Below the pieces are notes generated by a model, which was not told the DNA's origin, searched no databases, and saw only the letters and a list, made by a program, of their open reading frames with translations. The translations under genes were made by a program, and so were the position numbers. Source: Planctomycetota bacterium (lineage in GTDB: Bacteria; Planctomycetota; UBA8742; UBA2392). Taken from it: 64,000 nucleotides of DNA. The stretch is taken from the NCBI GenBank assembly GCA_020845475.1, contig JADLFN010000048.1, forward strand, positions 1 to 64,000, read 5' to 3'. Numbering within the stretch: the first letter of the stretch is position 1; each line of letters opens with the position of its first letter. Below, in pieces: positions 51,925-64,000 of the stretch.

Positions 51925-53658
51925 CTACTTGCCCCCGCCGCCTGAATGGTGGCCGTGATCGTGGCCAGCGTGGTCGCCCTTGGCCTCGAGCGCCGGCTTG
52001 GGCTCGCGCCGGACCATCGTGGCATCATCGGTTGGCTGCGAGAACAGCGAACCGGCCACAAAGAACGCCACGGTAAGAATTGCCGAACCGCCGACCAGCG
52101 CCCAGCCGGTGTTGCTGACAACCAGCGGGCGAGACGTTTCGGACTCTTTGCCCGGGTCGATGAACATCGCGCGCATGATGCGGAAGTAGTAGTAGCAGCT
52201 CACCGCCGTGTTCAGCGCGGCTATGACCAGCAGGCCGGCCATGATCGGGTAGCCCGCGTTGGCAGCTTCCAGGCCGGCCAAGAACAGCTTGGCTTTGCCG
52301 AGGAAACCAAAGGTGGGCGGGATGCCGACAAGCGACAGCAGCAGAATCGCCATCATCACGGCCAGGCCCATGTTGCGCTTGGCCAGGCCTTCGAAAGCGC
52401 CCATGTCTTCGCGGCCGGAATCGTTGGCCACGGCCATGACCACGGCAAAGGCGCCGAAGTTCATGACGCAGTACGCAATCAGGTAAAACGCGGTGGCCGA
52501 TGCGCCCAAGTCAGCAATGCGCTTTCCGGCGGTGCCGCCCATTTCACCGCCCACGGCCACGGCCGCCACGCCAATCAGCAGATAGCCCGCATGCGCCACG
52601 GAACTGTAGGCGAGCATGCGCTTGACGTTGTTCTGCCAGATGGCGGTGAGGTTGCCCACGGTCATGGTCAAGGCGCCAATCACGGCCACGAGGCTGACCC
52701 AGTTAATGATCGGCAAGGCGTTACCCGTGCTCTGGAAGGCCATGGCATCCATGAAGCGGATGAAGCCGGCAAAGCCCGCGGCCTTGGAGGCCACGGAAAG
52801 AAACGCGGTAATCGGCGTGGGCGCGCCTTCGTAGGCGTCGGGCGCCCAGAAGTGCGTGGGCACGCTGCTCATCTTGTAGCCAAAGCCGACGATGACCATG
52901 ATCAGCGCCATGCCAATCGCCAGGGGGTCATGCACCTGCGAAAGGCGCTGGCCCATCTGGGCGATGTCAAGCGTGCCCGCCATGCCGTAAAGCAGCGAGA
53001 TGCCGTAGATCATGACGCCTGAACTTACGGCGCCAAACAGCATGTATTTCAATGCGCCTTCGGTGCCCTTGCGATCCGTGCGCTTAAAAGCCACGAGGAT
53101 GAATGAAGCGAGCGACATCAGCTCAATGCTAAGGTAAATCATCAACAGGTTGGTCGCGCTGCCCAGCAGCATCATGCCCAGCACGCTGCCCAGCACGAGC
53201 ACGAGCAGCTCACCCATGCTCTTGCGCGGCAGCGATTTGTCGTAGTGGATCATGCCCAGCGTGAACAGGCCGCTTGCCAGTATGAACACCTTGAAGAAGT
53301 TGGCAAAGCCGTCAAAGGCCAGCATTGATGACCCGGCCACGTCAACATAGCCGACCTGCTTGTAATGCTCGTTGGCCTGAGCGAGGTGGCCCCAGTCAGG
53401 GTAGATGAACAGCGCAGTGCCCCACTTGGCCAGCACAAGCAGAATCGGCGCGCAAAGGCCCATGGCGGCGAGGCCCAGGAGCATGGCGGGCTTGCGCAGC
53501 TTGTCTGAGCAATCCACAAGCAACACGAGCACAATCGCCGTGGCCACAACAAGTTCAGGCAGGAAGTAACTGAGCGTGTGGTCGCCAATCGCGCGGGCCA
53601 TGAATGCGTAAGGCTCGGCGGGCAATCCGACTATGGATGAAGCGGCTTCTGCGAGCAT
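51925..53658 (-). CDS. nuoN: NADH-quinone oxidoreductase subunit N
   Basis: 577 aa from ATG 53658. An antiporter-like membrane subunit of complex I. Fourteen or so helices; key segments LMIYLSIELMSLASFILVAF (conserved Glu), KYMLFGAVSSGVMIYGISLL with the helix-5 Lys, THFWAPDAYEGAPTPITAFL, AYSSVAHAGYLLIGVAAV and the later VGIPPTFGFLGKAKLF. A histidine-rich tail (GDHAGHDHGHHSGGGGK) ends the protein, like the His-rich stretch in nuoL here. Length is above the usual 480-500 owing to longer loops and this tail. Confidence 0.94.
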   Translation of the reverse strand: MLAEAASSIVGLPAEPYAFMARAIGDHTLSYFLPELVVATAIVLVLLVDCSDKLRKPAMLLGLAAMGLCAPILLVLAKWGTALFIYPDWGHLAQANEHYKQVGYVDVAGSSMLAFDGFANFFKVFILASGLFTLGMIHYDKSLPRKSMGELLVLVLGSVLGMMLLGSATNLLMIYLSIELMSLASFILVAFKRTDRKGTEGALKYMLFGAVSSGVMIYGISLLYGMAGTLDIAQMGQRLSQVHDPLAIGMALIMVIVGFGYKMSSVPTHFWAPDAYEGAPTPITAFLSVASKAAGFAGFIRFMDAMAFQSTGNALPIINWVSLVAVIGALTMTVGNLTAIWQNNVKRMLAYSSVAHAGYLLIGVAAVAVGGEMGGTAGKRIADLGASATAFYLIAYCVMNFGAFAVVMAVANDSGREDMGAFEGLAKRNMGLAVMMAILLLSLVGIPPTFGFLGKAKLFLAGLEAANAGYPIMAGLLVIAALNTAVSCYYYFRIMRAMFIDPGKESETSRPLVVSNTGWALVGGSAILTVAFFVAGSLFSQPTDDATMVRREPKPALEAKGDHAGHDHGHHSGGGGK

Positions 53659-53678
53659 CGTCAATTCACGTTCAGGGT

Positions 53679-55481
53679 CTATTTCACTTCGGCAACAGGC
53701 GCGTCGTTCGTTTTCCCGGCAGGCACCGGATCCGCTTCAATCAGGCGTGCGAACTCGGGCACATGGCGCGCCATGTTGTTCTGCATCACGCGCATCGGTC
53801 CATCGAGATACTTGATGCCAAGCTGCGGGAACACACCCAGCACCACGCAGAATATCGCCAGCGGAATCAACGTGGCCCATTCGGTGCCGTTGAGATCCTT
53901 GAATTCCTTGTAGTGGGGGTCTTTCATTTTTCCGTAGAACACGCGCTGGTAGCCCCAGAGCAGATAGGCGGCCGTCAGCACGATGCCCAAGGTGCAGATC
54001 ACCGTCCAGAAGCGCACGCTCGTCAGCACCAGCCACCAACTGCCGTCGCCGGCGTTGCCGATCTTGCTCTGGAAGGCGCCAAAGAACACCAGTGCTTCCG
54101 AGATGAAGCCGTTGAGCCCGGGCAAGCCCAGGCTCGCGAAGAAACCAACAAGCGCCATGCCCGCGTACTTGGGCATCTGGTTGGCGATGCCGCCAAAGCG
54201 GTTGAGGTCGCGGTGGTGGGCGCGTTCGTAGATAACTCCCACCAGTGCGAACATCATCGGCGAGGAAACGCCGTGGTTGATCATCTGGAAGGAGGCGCCA
54301 ATCAGGCCGAGCTTGGTCATGGCCGCCATGCCCAGCAACACATAACCCATGTGGCTTACGGAAGAGTAGGCCACCATGCGCTTGAAGTCCGTCTGGCCCA
54401 GCGCGCAATAGGCGCCGTAAACGATCGAGATCGTGCCCAGCAGAAGCACCATCGTGCTCATGTCAAAGGCCTGCTGCGGCATGAACATGTAGCTGAAGCG
54501 GAACAGGCCGTAGCCGCCCATTTTCAGCAGGATGCCGGCCAGCAGCATGGAAATCGGCGTGGGTGCTTCTACGTGGGCGTCAGGCAGCCAGGTGTGGAAG
54601 GGCCAGCTTGGCACCTTGACGGCAAATGCGATGAACAGGCCCAGGAAGCAGAGCGCGCCGGCGGTGGTCGCCGTGGCGAAGTGCTGGGGCAGCAATTCAG
54701 TCAGGGCCACCACGTTGAACGTTCCGCCCGCGCCTTTGTCCGTCGAGAGGTAGTAGTACAACATGGCAATGAACATCAGCAGCGAGCCGACCAGCGTGTA
54801 AATGAAGAACTTGATCGCGGCATATATCCGGCGCGGCCCGCCCCAGATGCCGACGAGGAAGTACATCGGCAACAGCACCACTTCCCAGAACACGTAGAAC
54901 AGGAAGTAGTCCATGGCGCAGAACACACCGATGATGCCCATTTCCAGGATCAGGTAGAGGATGAAGAACGCCCGCATGCCCGTGTATCGAGGCTTGTGCG
55001 TGTGGTGATCGAGCGCCTTGTCCATGTTCCAGGCAGCACCCAGCGAGACCAGGCACAGGAACGTGGTCAGCACAACGAGGATGATCTGCAAGCCATCGAC
55101 GGCGAGGAAGTAGTTGACATTGAAACTCTTGATCCACGGCACGAATTCAACGTAATGAAGGCTCGATGCGTACTCGCTTTGCGAGGCCGTGAGCATGATG
55201 TCGCGTTCGCGCGCCAGGTTCTGCGTGTAGCTGTCGTTGCGGGTTTCCTTGTTTCCCTGCAAATCGGAAAGCAACGAACCGATTTTGCCGTTCTGCTCAC
55301 ACTCCTGGGCCAGGCTGGTCTGCGAGCCGCGGTCGCCCAGAGAAACGAGCAGGCCCAGCGAGAGCAGGAACGTGAGCAACGTGCCGGTCAAGGTCAGCAT
55401 CTTGACCGTGCGCAGGTCGCGCACGAACAGACAGATCAGCGCAAAAACCAGCGGAGTAAATATGGTCAGAGTTAAGAGCAT
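53679..55481 (-). CDS. nuoM: NADH-quinone oxidoreductase subunit M with an expanded loop
   Basis: 600 aa. Antiporter-like subunit of complex I. WEVVLLPMYFLVGIWGG has the conserved Glu; VPSWPFHTWLPDAHVEAPTP, GILLKMGGYGLFRF, YSSVSHMGYVLLGM and FASLGLPGLNGFISE are typical. Between the second and third helices, about residues 49-108 form an extra polar loop (SLAQECEQNGKIGSLLSDLQ and following) not found in ordinary NuoM, before the standard EFVPWIKSFNVNYFLAVDG. The same loop is expanded much further in the adjacent nuoL. Confidence 0.95.
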   Translation of the reverse strand: MLLTLTIFTPLVFALICLFVRDLRTVKMLTLTGTLLTFLLSLGLLVSLGDRGSQTSLAQECEQNGKIGSLLSDLQGNKETRNDSYTQNLARERDIMLTASQSEYASSLHYVEFVPWIKSFNVNYFLAVDGLQIILVVLTTFLCLVSLGAAWNMDKALDHHTHKPRYTGMRAFFILYLILEMGIIGVFCAMDYFLFYVFWEVVLLPMYFLVGIWGGPRRIYAAIKFFIYTLVGSLLMFIAMLYYYLSTDKGAGGTFNVVALTELLPQHFATATTAGALCFLGLFIAFAVKVPSWPFHTWLPDAHVEAPTPISMLLAGILLKMGGYGLFRFSYMFMPQQAFDMSTMVLLLGTISIVYGAYCALGQTDFKRMVAYSSVSHMGYVLLGMAAMTKLGLIGASFQMINHGVSSPMMFALVGVIYERAHHRDLNRFGGIANQMPKYAGMALVGFFASLGLPGLNGFISEALVFFGAFQSKIGNAGDGSWWLVLTSVRFWTVICTLGIVLTAAYLLWGYQRVFYGKMKDPHYKEFKDLNGTEWATLIPLAIFCVVLGVFPQLGIKYLDGPMRVMQNNMARHVPEFARLIEADPVPAGKTNDAPVAEVK

Positions 55482-55501
55482 GTTCGCACGTCCAAAGTAG
55501 A

Positions 55502-55602
55502 GGTATCAGGTAACAGGTTCGAGGTATCAGGGAAAAGCCCTGCACCGTAAGCCACCCGCCAACCCAATCCTTCCTGATACCCGACACCTGAAACCCGATA
55601 CC
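55502..55602. repeat. Two-arm inverted repeat (GGTATCAGG family) between nuoL and nuoM
   Basis: Left arm 55502-55531: GGTATCAGGTAACAGGTTCG then AGGTATCAGG. The right arm (55573-55602) is the inverse at 23 of 30 positions. Each arm is made of GGTATCAGG-like units. The spacer is 41 bp without an ORF. It fills the gap inside the nuoLM operon and adds no stop signal that I can see. Confidence 0.75.
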
Positions 55603-55612
55603 CGCATCTTCG

Positions 55613-59245
<3,633 letters not shown>

Positions 59246-59557
59246 AGCCTGCCGTGTCCGCGTGCAAATGAGCGCGCCGCGCCAATGCGCGGGCGGATTT
59301 CCTTACAGTTTGGGCGTGTGGGTTTACCCGTAGTCCGGCGCAGGGTCAACGGGATTCTAACGCCTGTTCAGTTTCAGCGGTCGCCAACCAAACTTGCGTT
59401 TGTTCACAACGCACTTGCATGCAATGAAGTTGAACCCCGCCGCGTTACAAATATGATGCTTGCCCTGAGTTTTGCGCCGCATCTTCAGTTAAGCCGCGCG
59501 TGTTTGGCGAAATGCCGGCCGGACAAAGCTAACCGAAAGTGATTTCAAGGACCCGAG
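59246..59557. other. Divergent intergenic region between nuoL and korA
   Basis: 312 bp without an ORF I can support. It should hold the promoters of both operons. On the korA side there is a promoter-like pair at 59430-59457 and AAGGA before the ATG. A CG-rich palindromic stretch (GCGCGCCGCGCC) lies near nuoL. No repeat element of the families seen elsewhere is present. Confidence 0.6.
59430..59457 (+). promoter_or_regulatory. Candidate sigma-70-type promoter of korAB
   Basis: TTGAAC (59430-59435) and TATGAT (59452-59457) lie 16 bp apart, about 100 bp before the korA start. The TATGAT box is one base from consensus. Confidence 0.4.
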
Positions 59558-61450
59558 ATGACCACCGCCACCGCAGCACCTCCGCAGAACACGACCAAGG
59601 TCGTAAACGATTTCTCGTTCAGCATCGCCACCGCCAACGGTTCCGGCTCGCAGACGGCCAACATGGTTCTCCTGCGCGGCTTGTTCAAGATGGGCATCCC
59701 CGTCAGCGGCAAGAACATGTTTCCGTCGAACATCCAGGGCCTGCCCACATGGTTCACGATCCGCGTGAACAAGGACGGCTGGATTGGCCGTGCGACCACG
59801 CCCGACATCATCGTTTGCATGAATCCCGAGAGTGCCGTCGAGGACGTCGAGAATGCGCGCAAGGGCGCGGTGCTGATCTATGACGACAGCCTGGGCCTTT
59901 CGAAGATGCGCCCGGACTGCATCCACTATCCCGTACCCTTCAAGAAGCTGGTCGTGGATGCCTGTCCTGACCTCAAGCTGCGCAAGCTGGTCATCAACAT
60001 GCTCTACGTGGGCGTGTGCAGTGCGCTGTTCAACATTTCAGAGGAGAGTCTCGTCGCTGCGCTTGAGTCCCAGCTCAAGACCAAGCCCAAGGCAGTACTC
60101 GCCAATAAGCCCGCCATTCAGCTTGGCCGCAAATGGGCGCTGGAGAACATCAAGAAAGTTGACGCTTTCTCCTGTGAACCACTGAACAAGACTTCCAACA
60201 AGATCATCATTGAAGGCAACGCGGCTACAGCGCTGGGCCTGATGTTCAACGGCTGCACGGCGGTAGCCTGGTACCCGATTACGCCCTCCTCGAGCCTGTG
60301 CGAATCGCTCGAGGATTACATGCGCGATTACCGCGTGAACCCCGACGGCAAGCGCACGTTTGCCGTTGTGCAGGCGGAAGACGAAATCGCGGCGTGCGGC
60401 ATGATCACCGGCGCCGGCTGGGCGGGCGCGCGCGCGTTTACATCAACGAGCGGCCCCGGCGTTTCGCTGATGAACGAAATGATCGGCCTGGGTTACTTCG
60501 CCGAGATTCCGTTTGTGATCTGCAATGTTGCGCGCACAGGCCCCTCAACGGGCCTGCCCACGCGCACCATGCAGGGCGATATCATCAGTGTTATCTACGC
60601 CTCGCACGGCGACACCAAGCATGTGGCGGTGTTTCCCAGCAATCCCAAAGAGGCCTTTGAGATGGCGGGCATCGCCCTGGACCTCGCCGAGCAGCTCCAG
60701 ACGCCGGTGTTCATCAACAGCGACCTCGACCTGGGCATGAACTACTGGATGAGTGATCGCTTTGATTACCCCACCGGGCCGATCAAGCGCGGCAAGGTGC
60801 TGCACAAGGAAGACCTCGAGAAGCTCAAGGGCCAGTGGGCGCGTTACAAGGATGTGGACGGCGACGGCATTGGCTATCGCACGCTGCCCGGCACCGACCA
60901 TCCCAACGCCGCCTATTTCACGCGCGGCACCGGCCACACCGAGCAGGCGACGTACAGCGAGAAGGCGACCGATTGGAAGAAGAACATGGATCGCCTGACC
61001 AGGAAATTCAACACGGCCAAGACGCTCGTACCCAAGCCCGTGATCGAGAACAAGGGCAGCACGATTGGCCTGCTCTACTTCGGCACCACGGATTCATCGG
61101 TGCGCGAAGCCGCGTCGATCCTGGAGCAGCAGCACGGCGTGAGAATCGACCTGTGCCGCCTGCGCGCGTTCCCGTTCAGCAAAGAGGTGGAAGACTTCCT
61201 TGACAAGCACGCCGTGGTTTACGTGTGCGAAATGAACCGCGACGCGCAGATGGCCATGGTTATCCGCGCCGAGTTGCCCAACGCGGCCACCAAGATCCGC
61301 AGCATCCTCCACTATGACGGCCTGCCGCTGACGGCCGGCGTGGTGGTCTCCGAATTCCTCGCTCAGCACAAGAATGAACCGCACTCCACCGCCGTGGCCC
61401 AGCAGCTTTCGCAAGCCACTTCGGCCGTAGGCTCGAAAGGCAGGGACTAA
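59558..61450 (+). CDS. korA: 2-oxoacid:ferredoxin oxidoreductase, fused gamma-alpha subunit
   Basis: 630 aa, with AAGGA upstream. The N-terminal 190 residues are the gamma domain (GSGSQTANMVLLRGLFKMGI). The alpha domain follows with ALGLMFNGCTAVAWYPITPS, VQAEDEIAACGMITGAGWAG and TSTSGPGVSLMNEMIGLGYF, then NVARTGPSTGLPTRTMQGDI. The order and length match KorA-type enzymes that oxidise 2-oxoglutarate, or pyruvate, to the acyl-CoA with ferredoxin. korB follows one base after the stop. With the fused E1 at 17450 the cell has a second, ThDP-lipoyl route for 2-oxoacids. Confidence 0.93.
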   Translation: MTTATAAPPQNTTKVVNDFSFSIATANGSGSQTANMVLLRGLFKMGIPVSGKNMFPSNIQGLPTWFTIRVNKDGWIGRATTPDIIVCMNPESAVEDVENARKGAVLIYDDSLGLSKMRPDCIHYPVPFKKLVVDACPDLKLRKLVINMLYVGVCSALFNISEESLVAALESQLKTKPKAVLANKPAIQLGRKWALENIKKVDAFSCEPLNKTSNKIIIEGNAATALGLMFNGCTAVAWYPITPSSSLCESLEDYMRDYRVNPDGKRTFAVVQAEDEIAACGMITGAGWAGARAFTSTSGPGVSLMNEMIGLGYFAEIPFVICNVARTGPSTGLPTRTMQGDIISVIYASHGDTKHVAVFPSNPKEAFEMAGIALDLAEQLQTPVFINSDLDLGMNYWMSDRFDYPTGPIKRGKVLHKEDLEKLKGQWARYKDVDGDGIGYRTLPGTDHPNAAYFTRGTGHTEQATYSEKATDWKKNMDRLTRKFNTAKTLVPKPVIENKGSTIGLLYFGTTDSSVREAASILEQQHGVRIDLCRLRAFPFSKEVEDFLDKHAVVYVCEMNRDAQMAMVIRAELPNAATKIRSILHYDGLPLTAGVVVSEFLAQHKNEPHSTAVAQQLSQATSAVGSKGRD

Positions 61451-61451
61451 T

Positions 61452-62513
61452 ATGGCAGGCACCACAGAAGCCGCACCTCCGGCTGAATCCAAGCAACCCC
61501 AGGTCAACCTCATCGGTCTTTCGAAGAAAGATTACGGCGGGCTGAAGAGCACGCTGTGCATCGGCTGCGGCCACGACCTGATCACGGCGCGTATCATCGA
61601 CGCCTGTTACAACCTGGGCGTGCGTCCAGAGAATGTGGCCAAGCTCTCGGGCATTGGCTGTTCTTCCAAGACGCCCGCGTACTTCCTCAATCGCTCGCAC
61701 GGCTTCAACTCAGTGCACGGTCGCATGCCCGCGATTGCCACGGGCGTGCAGATGGCGAACAAGAACCTGAAGATGATCGCGGTTTCCGGCGACGGCGACA
61801 GCGCGAACATCGGCATGGGCCACTTTGTGCACGTCATGCGCCGCAACCTGAACCTGCTGTACATCGTCGAGAACAACGGCGTGTACGGTCTGACCAAGGG
61901 CCAGTTCAGCGCCACTGCGGACAAGGGCAGCAAGCAGAAATCCGGCAACGTCAACCCCAACGAACCCATCGATCTGTGCGAGATGGCGTACATGCTGGGG
62001 TGCGGCTTTGTCGCGCGCCTGTTTGCGGGCAACTCCAAACAGATGACGAGCGTTATTGAAGCGGCCATCGCCTACAAAGGCCTGGCCTTCCTCGACATCA
62101 TCAGCCCGTGCGTGACGTTCAACAACCATGAGGGCAGCACCAAGAGCTTTGCTTACGCCAAGGGCAACGAAGAACCGCTGCACGACATCGGCTTTGTGCC
62201 GGCGTACGATCCTACCTATATGGAAATGGATCACGGCGAAGAGCGCGAGATTACGCTCTCTGACGGCTCGCACATCACGCTCAAGGCATTGTCCAAGGAT
62301 TTTGACCCCAGTGATCGCGTTGCTGCCGGCAACCAGATCATGGAGGCCAAGCACTCCAAGAAGATCCTCACGGGCCTGATCTACGTCAACCCCAAGAGCG
62401 AGTTGCTCATGGATCAGATGCAGGTCATCGACACGCCGTTGTCGCTCCTGACGGAGAAGGAAACCCGCCCGGCGGAAAGCGTGCTCAAGCAGATCATGGA
62501 CGACCTGGCCTAA
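61452..62513 (+). CDS. korB: 2-oxoacid:ferredoxin oxidoreductase beta subunit
   Basis: 353 aa, beginning one base after the korA stop codon. The ThDP-binding half shows STLCIGCGHDLITARII with the CxGCGH motif, KLSGIGCSSKTPAYF, HGRMPAIATGVQMANKNL, VSGDGDSANIGMGHFVHVMR and NNGVYGLTKGQFSAT. A 4Fe-4S cluster is not encoded in this chain; C-x-x-C-G is the only conserved cysteine group at the N-terminus. The typical pattern is KorB, with a C-terminal tail of about 60 residues. A strong terminator follows. Confidence 0.94.
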   Translation: MAGTTEAAPPAESKQPQVNLIGLSKKDYGGLKSTLCIGCGHDLITARIIDACYNLGVRPENVAKLSGIGCSSKTPAYFLNRSHGFNSVHGRMPAIATGVQMANKNLKMIAVSGDGDSANIGMGHFVHVMRRNLNLLYIVENNGVYGLTKGQFSATADKGSKQKSGNVNPNEPIDLCEMAYMLGCGFVARLFAGNSKQMTSVIEAAIAYKGLAFLDIISPCVTFNNHEGSTKSFAYAKGNEEPLHDIGFVPAYDPTYMEMDHGEEREITLSDGSHITLKALSKDFDPSDRVAAGNQIMEAKHSKKILTGLIYVNPKSELLMDQMQVIDTPLSLLTEKETRPAESVLKQIMDDLA

Positions 62514-62542
62514 CCCGGTGACAGCGATGGTGTTTGCAGATG

Positions 62543-62572
62543 AAAAGCCCCCGCAATCGCGGGGGCTTTTTT
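62543..62572. terminator. Bidirectional intrinsic terminator between korB and the regulator gene
   Basis: AAAAGCCCCCGC-AATC-GCGGGGGCTTTT is a perfect 12-bp stem with a four-base loop and TTTTTT on the plus side, A-run on the minus side. It lies between the converging genes ending at 62513 and 62597. Confidence 0.92.
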
Positions 62573-62596
62573 CGCAACAGCAGGTTCACAGCGGCG

Positions 62597-64000
62597 TCAA
62601 TTCAATCCGGCCCGCGCATACATGCGATACAGCGTTGCGCGCGAAACGCCCAGATGCGCGGCCATGTCTTCCTTATTCAGGCCCTGATCCTCCAGGTACA
62701 TGAGCAGGTCCTTGTTGAACATGGTCTCGATTGCGTGGTGCAGGCCGCGGCGGGAGGGTTGCGTGGCCGCGCGGCGCATGTATTCGTCAACGACGTTCTT
62801 GCGCAGCGGCGCCACGGCCAGATCGGCCACGGGCGAAGTGTCCTTGTCGCTGAGCAGGAAGCGCACAACGCTGTCATCCGTGACGTCAGCCGGTGCGTCC
62901 GGGGAAAACTGCACGAGGTCATCCCCATCCTGGCGCAACAGCACCAGCGCACGGGCTCGCCCCTCGCCGCCGGATTGGGTGACGCTGCGGATCTGCCCGT
63001 CCTTTTCCTCGTACACCGCGGTGCTGGCCGGACGAACGCCGCCATCTTTTCCGAAACTGTCCAGTTGAGAGCCGCGGCGGCGAGACCAGCGCGTAATGCC
63101 AAAGCGCCGCGCCAGAATCTCGAACATCTGTTCCGGCTGCGCCACGACTCGCGTTGGAAGCTCAACCACGTTGATACTGGGCTTGACCTTTTCCTTCTCT
63201 TTGCGGCGGGCCTTGGGTTGCTCAAATGCGGGTTTTTCACGGAGCAGCGTCGCGGCTTCCCGCACGAGGCCGAGATTGGCGCAGCGCAGCGCGTACTGAA
63301 GCGCGCCTGATGCAAAACGCATCGCGCCTTCGTGGTCTTTGAAGTGCACGCGGCAACGCGCCATGGTGATGAGTGCGTCTGCGAGCTGCTGGTCGGAAAC
63401 GGCAAGAGCGATCATCCGGCGAAGGCGCTTGAAGGCGCGTTTGTAAATGCCCTCGGCCGCAAGCTGCTTTCCGGTTTCTTCCAGGTAAAGTGCAATCGTG
63501 GTGGGCGTGCACTTGGCCAGCGTTTTTTGGTTGACGTGCGTGAGCAGCCAGTCGGCGCGCTCATCGAGCGTGAATGCGTTGGAACGCAACAGCGAAACAC
63601 GCAGCACTAGCAGCCGCACACGATGGTCGATGTCTTCCTTGTTCATCCGGATCGCGCGGCGCATCAGGCTGTCAGCCATGCGCGGCTCAAAGCCATCCTT
63701 CATGGCCAGCGTGCGCATGGCCATGGCCAGCGACTCGACGAAGATCGGATCCTCAAAATGGTTCCGGCGGCGCTGCAGCGGTTTGACCAGTTCCCGCGCG
63801 AGCATGTACTCACCCACCAGTGCGGCCAGGTAAGCGGTGCGCGCTTCGTCCAGTTCGAGCGAGCCCTCGATTGCAAAACCCTGGTCGCGGCCCTGGCGCA
63901 TGATGCGCAAAGCCTCAGAATAGCGGCCTGCGGCCTCATGGTCGGCCACGCGGCGTTTGGCCAGCTTGGCGGCCTGTTTCTGATCGCCGGCTCGGGCGTG
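62597..64000 (-). CDS. Helical-repeat protein with C-terminal Fis-type helix-turn-helix (5' end outside the window)
   Basis: At least 467 aa; the frame is open to base 64000, so the start is beyond the window. The first about 230 residues form TPR-like helix pairs (EAARTAYLAALVGEYMLARE style, e.g. ALIGSLELDEARTAYLAALV region and RRMIALAVSDQQLADALITM). A central mixed domain (about 260-400) has VVELPTRVVAQPEQMFEILA and RALVLLRQDGDDLVQFSPD, which might be a sensor (GAF-like) domain, though this is a guess. The end EDMAAHLGVSRATLYRMYAR is a Fis-family helix-turn-helix preceded by MFNKDLLMYLEDQGLN. It lacks a sigma-54 ATPase module. Probable DNA-binding regulator; target unknown. Confidence 0.7.
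   Translation of the reverse strand, partial: HARAGDQKQAAKLAKRRVADHEAAGRYSEALRIMRQGRDQGFAIEGSLELDEARTAYLAALVGEYMLARELVKPLQRRRNHFEDPIFVESLAMAMRTLAMKDGFEPRMADSLMRRAIRMNKEDIDHRVRLLVLRVSLLRSNAFTLDERADWLLTHVNQKTLAKCTPTTIALYLEETGKQLAAEGIYKRAFKRLRRMIALAVSDQQLADALITMARCRVHFKDHEGAMRFASGALQYALRCANLGLVREAATLLREKPAFEQPKARRKEKEKVKPSINVVELPTRVVAQPEQMFEILARRFGITRWSRRRGSQLDSFGKDGGVRPASTAVYEEKDGQIRSVTQSGGEGRARALVLLRQDGDDLVQFSPDAPADVTDDSVVRFLLSDKDTSPVADLAVAPLRKNVVDEYMRRAATQPSRRGLHHAIETMFNKDLLMYLEDQGLNKEDMAAHLGVSRATLYRMYARAGLN

Noticed and set aside
59246-59557. tRNA or small RNA gene in the largest intergenic gap
   Set aside because: No cloverleaf, CCA end or stable hairpin with a U-run was found by eye.

Overview
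The window is 64 kb of GC-rich, gene-dense bacterial chromosome with no rRNA or tRNA gene that I could find, so taxonomy rests on gene content. Two large Lnt-type lipoprotein N-acyltransferases, a secretin with PilB and PilT ATPases, lipobox lipoproteins and a LolC/E-like permease indicate a diderm cell. The fused 2-oxoacid dehydrogenase E1, fused KorA, expanded Nuo antiporter subunits and the many palindromic and inverted intergenic repeats remind me most of an uncultured Planctomycetota-type genome. That placement is an inference.

Layout. 1-4.4 kb: edge of a PhoH-like gene, a large secreted multidomain protein with a C-terminal sorting signal, and a DUF3592 membrane protein. 4.7-16 kb: central metabolism (pyk, dxr, nadB, serS, a COG0402 amidohydrolase, a gamma-glutamyltransferase-like enzyme) interrupted by small cassettes carrying a four-helix-bundle gene and a GxxExxY gene, each bounded by inverted repeat arms. 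16-19.6 kb: a methyltransferase, a broken Y1-transposase-like gene and a fused E1 alpha/beta. 19.7-26.4 kb: secretin, DUF445 protein, PilB and PilT (type IV pilus or type II secretion). 26.5-38.2 kb: SUFU-domain protein, carboxypeptidase-regulatory-like protein, DUF374 acyltransferase, LolC/E-like permease, lysS, ABC ATPase, rpsU, trxA. 38.3-43.1 kb: MATE exporter, guaB, two lipoproteins. 43.2-59.2 kb: a long minus-strand run nuoL-nuoM-nuoN-hypothetical-lysA-zinc ribbon protein-lnt-lnt-repeat protein-GNAT, many with overlapping stop and start codons. 59.5-62.5 kb: korA-korB. 62.6 kb to the end: a regulator-like protein with a Fis-type C-terminal helix-turn-helix, cut by the window edge.

Two results stand out. 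First, the secreted TlpA/thioredoxin-like gene at 7399-8385 has an in-frame TGA exactly where the first cysteine of the CGPC active site belongs, followed by a hairpin that fits the bacterial SECIS rules. It is best read as a selenoprotein with a U-G-P-C motif. A naive annotation would split it into two broken ORFs.

Second, the window holds many elements of one architecture but unrelated sequence: two inverted arms of about 25-40 bp, each arm built from a short direct repeat, around a spacer. In two cases the spacer is a gene (four-helix-bundle S23-like; GxxExxY); in others it is only about 10-60 bp. One such element sits in frame inside the E1 gene. Separate REP-like palindromes also occur, together with an N-terminal remnant of a Y1-type (RAYT-like) transposase.
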